Assembly (NCBI GenBank): GCA_001801815.1
Contig: MGXU01000007.1
Coordinates: 62,001 to 126,000 of the forward strand
Origin: Gammaproteobacteria bacterium RIFCSPHIGHO2_12_FULL_36_30
GTDB lineage: Bacteria; Pseudomonadota; Gammaproteobacteria; Coxiellales; Coxiellaceae
Reading direction: 5' to 3'
DNA length: 64,000 nt
The position numbers and the translations under genes were made by a program. Below the pieces are notes generated by a model that saw only the letters and a list, made by a program, of their open reading frames with translations, searched no databases and was not told where the DNA came from. This document shows positions 60,012 to 64,000 of the stretch, piece after piece; within the stretch, counting starts at the first letter, position 1; each line of letters starts with the position of its first letter.

Positions 60012-61289
60012 TTATAAAACCAGTAATAATTCATTCCATTGTGTAGTATATCGCGGACTGCGACGCGCTGATTTTACCGACCACAATTTCTGTGTTCCTT
60101 CTGCCGCAAGGAATAAAGATTTTTTGCCCCATTGCTCATTCATAACATCCAATAAATTCATCAATATTTTATTATCATCATTATTTTTATTTTCAAATAA
60201 ATCATTTTGTTTGATATTTTCATCTATTAAATTTAATAAAATCACACCGACTTTTTGATAATCATAATTTGATTTAAATAATTTTTTTAGTAAATCGTGT
60301 GCGATTGTTGTAATTAAAACAGTATCATTACTTGGCAATAATAATATTTTCTGATCACTCGCACTATAAAATGGTTTTGTTTTATTAAATAAACTGGTGC
60401 GCAAATAAACACAGATCCCTTGTGCTTTTATTTTTTGTAGTCGTGCTTTTTTGCAAGCATTCGCACAATAAGTACTCACCGCTTCTAATAAATCAGATAA
60501 TGTGGTCACCGGTTTTCCAAATGATCGCGAACACATAATATTTTTTACAGAATGCACTTCCTCTAATGATAAACAGGAAATGCCATTTAATTCATTTATA
60601 ATACGCATCATCATCACACCAAATCTTTTCTTTAAATAGGTTGATGGAGTTGCGCATAATTGTGATGTCATATGAATTTTAGAATAATGTAATTGCGTTG
60701 CAGTTTGTTTTCCAATTCCCCAAATTTCTTCAACTGGAAATGTCTGTAAAATAATTTCTCGAGCATTTTCTGATCGTAAATCATAAATACCCGATGTCAA
60801 ATTTTGTTTTGCAAGATGGCTCGCCATTTTCGCTAATGTTTTGGTAGGCGCAATACCAATTGAAACAGGAATGCCGATATTTTTCCAAATAGTTTCTTTT
60901 ATTTTTTTTGCATACTCTACTACATTAATTGACATTTTATCTAATCGTAAAAATGCTTCATCAATAGAATAAATTTCGCTATCCAAACAAAAATCAAATA
61001 ATGTTGTCATCACACGTTTTGAAATATCACCATATAATTCAAAATTAGATGAAAAAATATGAACGTGATTTTGTCGGCATAATTTTTCAATCTGAAAATA
61101 AGGTTGTCCCATTTTAATGCCAAGTAATTTTGCTTCATTCGAGCGCGCAACTACACAACCATCATTGCTTGACAAAACAATCGTTGGCTTGTTGATTAAT
61201 CGTGGATTAAAAATACGCTCACACGAAACGAAAAAATTATTGCAATCGACGAGTGCAAAACAAGTTTGATTAAAACGAGTGGATAACAT
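60012..61289 (-). CDS. umuC: Translesion DNA polymerase V subunit UmuC
   Basis: A 425-residue Y-family polymerase, close to E. coli UmuC (422). Catalytic features: FALVDCNNFFVSCERIF (first metal Asp), VARSNEAKLLGI, and YSIDEAFLRL (second metal Asp-Glu). It overlaps umuD by 20 bases, the usual operon arrangement. Acts in SOS-type error-prone repair. Confidence 0.95.
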   Translation of the reverse strand: MLSTRFNQTCFALVDCNNFFVSCERIFNPRLINKPTIVLSSNDGCVVARSNEAKLLGIKMGQPYFQIEKLCRQNHVHIFSSNFELYGDISKRVMTTLFDFCLDSEIYSIDEAFLRLDKMSINVVEYAKKIKETIWKNIGIPVSIGIAPTKTLAKMASHLAKQNLTSGIYDLRSENAREIILQTFPVEEIWGIGKQTATQLHYSKIHMTSQLCATPSTYLKKRFGVMMMRIINELNGISCLSLEEVHSVKNIMCSRSFGKPVTTLSDLLEAVSTYCANACKKARLQKIKAQGICVYLRTSLFNKTKPFYSASDQKILLLPSNDTVLITTIAHDLLKKLFKSNYDYQKVGVILLNLIDENIKQNDLFENKNNDDNKILMNLLDVMNEQWGKKSLFLAAEGTQKLWSVKSARRSPRYTTQWNELLLVL

Positions 61290-61785
61290 TGGTCACCACG
61301 CCCCAAATATTTAAATCTTGCATTTCTTTAATTGCAATCGGTTTAAATGCTGGATTTTCAGGCATTAGATACACAGCATCTTTTTCTTTCTTTAATCGCT
61401 TCACGGTTAATTCACCATCAATTGCCGCAATTACAATTTTTCCATCAACAGGATCAATACTGCGATCCACAATTAAAATATCATTTGGAAAAATACCAAT
61501 GTCTTTCATTGATTCACCTGAAACGCGCACTAAAAAAGTGCTCGTCGGATTTTTAATTAAATGTGTATTTAAATCTAATTGCACTTCAATATGATCATCC
61601 GCAGGCGACGGAAATCCAGCAGCCACTTTATTGCTAAACAAAGGTAACTGAAATCCCTTTGTTTCAAGATAAGACACCACTTGATCAATCATCCCAACTG
61701 GAATACGCATCACTTTTGTTGTATCTTGATATTTTCCAGTTCCAATTGGACGCCCTGCGCCACGTCTTTTACCACCATGTTTCAT
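61270..61785 (-). CDS. umuD: UmuD, LexA-like autoprotease
   Basis: A 171-residue protein with intact Ser92 (GESMKDIGIFPND) and Lys129 (TVKRLKK), spaced 37 as in E. coli UmuD (60/97). The cleavage site is Ala56-Gly57 (VAAGFPSP), also at the E. coli distance from the Ser. The N-terminus is about 32 residues longer than in E. coli and starts with a basic, AT-hook-like stretch (GKRRGAGRPIGTG). GAGG precedes the ATG. The upstream 35-bp repeat may regulate it; no E. coli-type LexA box is seen. Confidence 0.94.
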   Translation of the reverse strand: MKHGGKRRGAGRPIGTGKYQDTTKVMRIPVGMIDQVVSYLETKGFQLPLFSNKVAAGFPSPADDHIEVQLDLNTHLIKNPTSTFLVRVSGESMKDIGIFPNDILIVDRSIDPVDGKIVIAAIDGELTVKRLKKEKDAVYLMPENPAFKPIAIKEMQDLNIWGVVTNVIHSF

Positions 61786-61795
61786 AAAAACCTCG

Positions 61796-61830
61796 TTTGA
61801 ATTTTGTTACATTATTCAAAATAGCAAATT
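61796..61830. repeat. 35-bp imperfect direct repeat, left copy (upstream of umuD)
   Basis: A 35-base sequence with TTTGAAT and ATTCAAA arms 11 bases apart (61796-61820), matching the copy at 62655-62689 at 30 of 35 positions by eye. It lies 11-45 bases upstream of the umuD start. The two copies bracket the toxin-antitoxin module. Confidence 0.8.
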
Positions 61831-61858
61831 CTATGCGAGAACGCAATGAAAATGTTAA

Positions 61859-62200
61859 TCAAGATTCGTATACCAAAATCTGCAACCCCAAATGATCTAT
61901 TAAATCTAATAATTTCATTGCGATAGAATTTGGTTTTCGCACACCCTGTTCCCACTGTTTCACTGTATTGGGACTCGTGTTTAAATAAGCTGCTAAAACA
62001 GGCTGACTAATATTAAAACGTTTGCGTAATTTTTTAATTTGCGGTGCGGTGTACTGCTTCACCGGCGGCAAACATAACGCATCAAATTCTGCCATTGTTT
62101 TTGCATCAATAAGTCCCGCTCTGTGCAAACCAACCGCTGAATCATGAACAGTCTCTAATATTTTATTTGGTTTTTTCTTCGATATTTTATGTAACTTCAT
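61859..62200 (-). CDS. higA: HigA-like antitoxin, XRE-family regulator
   Basis: A 113-residue protein with a central helix-turn-helix, FNISQPVLAAYLNTSPNTVK, and QWEQGVRKPNS, the Cro/CI hallmark. It would bind the palindrome upstream of the toxin and neutralise the toxin. The ATG at 62200 has AAGGTGA upstream and overlaps the toxin gene by 14 bases; the start at 62224 would overlap it more. Toxin-first order is typical of higBA. Confidence 0.84.
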   Translation of the reverse strand: MKLHKISKKKPNKILETVHDSAVGLHRAGLIDAKTMAEFDALCLPPVKQYTAPQIKKLRKRFNISQPVLAAYLNTSPNTVKQWEQGVRKPNSIAMKLLDLIDHLGLQILVYES

Positions 62201-62552
62201 ATAATTCACCTTTTTTAATCGCATTTTTTATCTCAATTTCAGAATACAAAAACAACTGTTTTGATAGTGCTTTTAATGCATCTAATTCCTTTGTAGTAAT
62301 ATTTTCAATTTCATTTTTTGAAAATCCGTAAATAAAAAATGATTTATCGTCTGCAATAAATGCCACAATCAATCTTGCTCCGCCACGTTTACCTTTTCCG
62401 CCCAAAGCGATTCGCTGCTTAAATAAACGACCACCCAAACTTGCCTCAACTTGTCCATTTTCCATATCAATAATAATATCGCGTAAATTCTGATCCTTGA
62501 TACCCGATTTTTTAGTCCACTTTGCAAATGAACGAGTTTTAAATATTCTCAT
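62187..62552 (-). CDS. higB: HigB-like toxin of a type II toxin-antitoxin module
   Basis: A 121-residue RelE/HigB-superfamily protein: FKTRSFAKWTKKSGI at the start, GGRLFKQRIALGGKGKRGG and ARLIVAFIADDKSFFIYGFSKNE, the core beta sheet with basic residues that in relatives cleave mRNA at the ribosome. The first gene of the two-gene leftward operon, with an operator right upstream. The symbol is by family resemblance. Confidence 0.85.
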   Translation of the reverse strand: MRIFKTRSFAKWTKKSGIKDQNLRDIIIDMENGQVEASLGGRLFKQRIALGGKGKRGGARLIVAFIADDKSFFIYGFSKNEIENITTKELDALKALSKQLFLYSEIEIKNAIKKGELYEVT

Positions 62553-62571
62553 TTTATATGTACCTCTTTGA

Positions 62572-62592
62572 ATTATACCTCAATGAGGTATA
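62572..62592 (-). promoter_or_regulatory. Autoregulatory operator and -10 box of the higBA operon
   Basis: A perfect 19-base palindrome, TATACCTCAATGAGGTATA (62574-62592), lies 22 bases from the toxin start. On the minus strand a consensus -10 TATAAT (62572-62577) overlaps it, so bound antitoxin would block RNA polymerase. A weak -35 (TGGAAA) sits 17 bases upstream. An additional half site TACCTC is at 62561-62566. Typical for an antitoxin binding site. Confidence 0.72.
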
Positions 62593-62654
62593 TTTTTCCA
62601 CATAATATTTAAATTATTTCCCAACTTAACGGTAAAATTTTCCTGTATATCATA

Positions 62655-62689
62655 TTTGAAATATGTAACGTTATTCAAAATAACAAATT
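62655..62689. repeat. 35-bp imperfect direct repeat, right copy (upstream of birA)
   Basis: Same element and orientation as at 61796-61830 (30 of 35 identical by eye). Within and beside it are two perfect 15-base palindromes: CATATTTGAAATATG at 62651-62665 and GTTATTCAAAATAAC at 62670-62684. It lies about 90-125 bases upstream of the birA start. Confidence 0.8.
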
Positions 62690-62780
62690 ACTTAAAGAAA
62701 TGCAACAACATTTAGGAAACTTTAAATAAAACAAATTTACATATACAATCGTGACAACAAACAGAAGCAGCAAAATAAAA

Positions 62781-63749
62781 ATGAAAACCTCCAACTCAGT
62801 TTTTACCAATTTAATTTCTATATTAAATGATTGTAAATATCACGATGGAACCGGCATCGGCGAAAAATTAAATATTACGCGAAGCGCTGTGTGGAAAGCG
62901 ATTCAAAAATTAGAATTGTATGGCATTGAAGTGGATTCGATAAAAGGTAAAGGGTATGCATTTATGCAGCCATTAATATTACTTGATAAAAAAATAATTA
63001 AAAAAGAAATTAAAAATAAAAATATCGAGATTGATATTTTTGAAACTTTAGATTCAACTAATGAATATTTAAAATCATTTTTAAACGATAAAAAAATAAA
63101 AATTTGTTTGGCGGAACAACAAACGCAAGGCAAAGGCAGACTGAATCGACATTGGCACTCACCATTTGGTTTAAATATTTATTTTTCGCTGTTGTATACA
63201 TTTCATCAAGATATCAGTGAGCTTGCGGGCTTAAGTTTAGTGGTGAGTTTAGCCGTTGTAAAAACATTACAATCTTACTTACCCAAAAAATTAACAGTAA
63301 AATGGCCGAACGATATTTTTTATGATGACAAAAAATTATCGGGCATTCTAATTGAAACGCAAGCTGAAACGAATGGCGGCTGTTCTGTGATTATCGGTAT
63401 TGGAATGAATGTCAATATGATTACCGATAAAACACAAGAAATATCGCAAGCATGGACCTCATTGCGCAGCATTACCAATAATAATTTTGATCGTAATTTA
63501 ATTTGTACATCACTTACTAATAATTTAATACATTATCTCGAACAATTTAATCAACATGGATTAACTTATTTTCAAAATGAATGGAATGCAGTGGATTGTT
63601 TGTATAATAAAAAGATTACGGTTAAAAATACAAAAACAAAAATAGGCGGTGTTGCAAAAGGTATTAATGATCATGGGTTTTTATTAATAAAAACAGATGA
63701 TGGTAAAACGATTGCGGTTTCATCGGGTGATGCGAGTATTGTTAAATAA
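62781..63749 (+). CDS. birA: Biotin-acetyl-CoA-carboxylase ligase BirA (with repressor HTH)
   Basis: A 322-residue protein. N-terminal helix-turn-helix (GIGEKLNITRSAVWKAIQKL), then the catalytic core: EQQTQGKGRLNRHWHSPFG (biotinyl-AMP loop), KWPNDIFYDDKKLSGILIE, and a C-terminal SH3-like domain. It attaches biotin to carboxylases and can repress biotin genes. The ATG at 62781 is likelier than a GTG at 62751, which has no ribosome site; this start also sits on a weak AGAAG. Confidence 0.93.
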   Translation: MKTSNSVFTNLISILNDCKYHDGTGIGEKLNITRSAVWKAIQKLELYGIEVDSIKGKGYAFMQPLILLDKKIIKKEIKNKNIEIDIFETLDSTNEYLKSFLNDKKIKICLAEQQTQGKGRLNRHWHSPFGLNIYFSLLYTFHQDISELAGLSLVVSLAVVKTLQSYLPKKLTVKWPNDIFYDDKKLSGILIETQAETNGGCSVIIGIGMNVNMITDKTQEISQAWTSLRSITNNNFDRNLICTSLTNNLIHYLEQFNQHGLTYFQNEWNAVDCLYNKKITVKNTKTKIGGVAKGINDHGFLLIKTDDGKTIAVSSGDASIVK

Positions 63750-63799
63750 TTTTCTGATATCCAATATCCTTGATGCATCAGCTTGATATAAAATAATTC

Positions 63800-64000
63800 G
63801 GTTTTGTCGCAAATTTTTTATTCATCCATTAAAAACCGTAGATGAGTTTCAGTGGACACAATTATGCTGCTAATGAATAAAATTGTTCAAAAATATTTAT
63901 ATTGTTACTGTTCTGATGCTGACCTTTTTGTAACATGTGATGCAATTCAATTCCGATGAATGTTGCGCTTGCAGAGTAGAAAGATTTAAAACCCATCATT
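63800..64000 (-). mobile_element. End of an IS6-family-like insertion sequence, running off the window
   Basis: The element's end at about 63800 reads GGTTTTGTCGCAAATTTT, close to the IS6-family terminal repeat (GGnnCTGTTGCAAA type). Inside it is the last part of a transposase reading toward this end. The rest of the element, and the other end, lie right of the window, so target duplication cannot be checked. Confidence 0.75.
63862..64000 (-). CDS. IS6-like transposase, C-terminal fragment
   Basis: A frame open from the window edge to a TAA at 63862-63864, about 45 codons. It translates to GFKSFYSASATFIGIELHHM, then LQKGQH, and ends FEQFYSLAA. The GFKSF-GIE-KGQ order is that of the extreme C-terminus of IS6-type DDE transposases. 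It is partial only because the window ends. Confidence 0.78.
   Translation of the reverse strand, partial: MMGFKSFYSASATFIGIELHHMLQKGQHQNSNNINIFEQFYSLAA

Noticed and set aside
61786-61858. E. coli-type LexA box before umuD
   Set aside because: No CTG-N10-CAG dyad; only the TTTGAAT/ATTCAAA repeat is present.

Overview
The window is AT-rich DNA from a Gram-negative bacterium. Lipoprotein export (Wza), a Wzc/Wzb pair, undecaprenyl-linked glycan genes, UmuDC and BirA all point to a gammaproteobacterium. The strong A/T codon bias would suit a Legionellales/Coxiellaceae-like lineage, but no marker gene here fixes the taxonomy. Nearly the whole window is one large surface-polysaccharide (O-antigen/capsule-type) biosynthesis locus, and its right edge meets housekeeping and accessory genes.

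Layout. 1-868: rmlA (dTDP-rhamnose), cut by the window edge. 1253-6080 (+): LIC12162-family transferase, polysaccharide deacetylase, methyltransferase, amidinotransferase. 30540 down to 6068 (-): a 24 kb co-directional block of 23 genes, many overlapping by ATGA or a few bases. In transcription order it holds wzb, wza, wzc, an ABC flippase, a PhyH dioxygenase, a GmhA-like isomerase, two sugar epimerases, a second PhyH, two DegT aminotransferases, a TIGR04372 glycosyltransferase, a methyltransferase, a TPP-dependent E1 alpha/beta pair, a zinc alcohol dehydrogenase, pseB, pseC, pseF, a pseG-pseH fusion, pseI, a pseudaminate-type methylase and a GT-B-like protein. 30596-37420 (+): YdcF/ElyC protein, Wzx, two GT2 enzymes, an asparagine synthetase-like amidotransferase and a methyltransferase. 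37500-39483 (-): an O-acyltransferase interrupted at a run of ten C. 39720-43457 (+): two GT-C-like membrane proteins around a GT-B glycosyltransferase. 43454-49924: a GT2-FkbM fusion, a FemAB-like protein, a nucleotidyltransferase, a WbpM/FlaA1-type dehydratase and a WecA/WbpL-type initiating transferase. 50126-57623: GT4, MBL-fold enzyme, heparinase-fold protein, two-domain oxidoreductase and a UDP-HexNAc 6-dehydrogenase.

57628-59064 encodes a triplicated outer-membrane beta-barrel-like protein, followed by uppS, umuDC, a HigBA-like toxin-antitoxin module with a palindromic operator, birA and the end of an IS6-like insertion sequence that leaves the window.

How the genes work together. The Pse set makes CMP-pseudaminate from UDP-GlcNAc, and RmlA feeds rhamnose. 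The GmhA-like, epimerase, PhyH, DegT and E1 genes probably build one or more unusual amino or branched sugars. The WecA-like enzyme starts the lipid-linked chain, the glycosyltransferases extend it, Wzx and the ABC transporter are two candidate flippases, and Wza-Wzb-Wzc form an export/length-control system. No convincing Wzy polymerase or WaaL ligase is visible.

The most interesting signals are: (1) a C10 tract that puts the O-acyltransferase out of frame by exactly one base, as expected for phase variation; (2) a 35-bp imperfect direct repeat flanking the toxin-antitoxin cassette; (3) the E1 alpha/beta pair without E2/E3 inside a sugar operon; (4) the duplicated PhyH and DegT pairs; (5) the three-fold repeated glycine-turn barrel protein.
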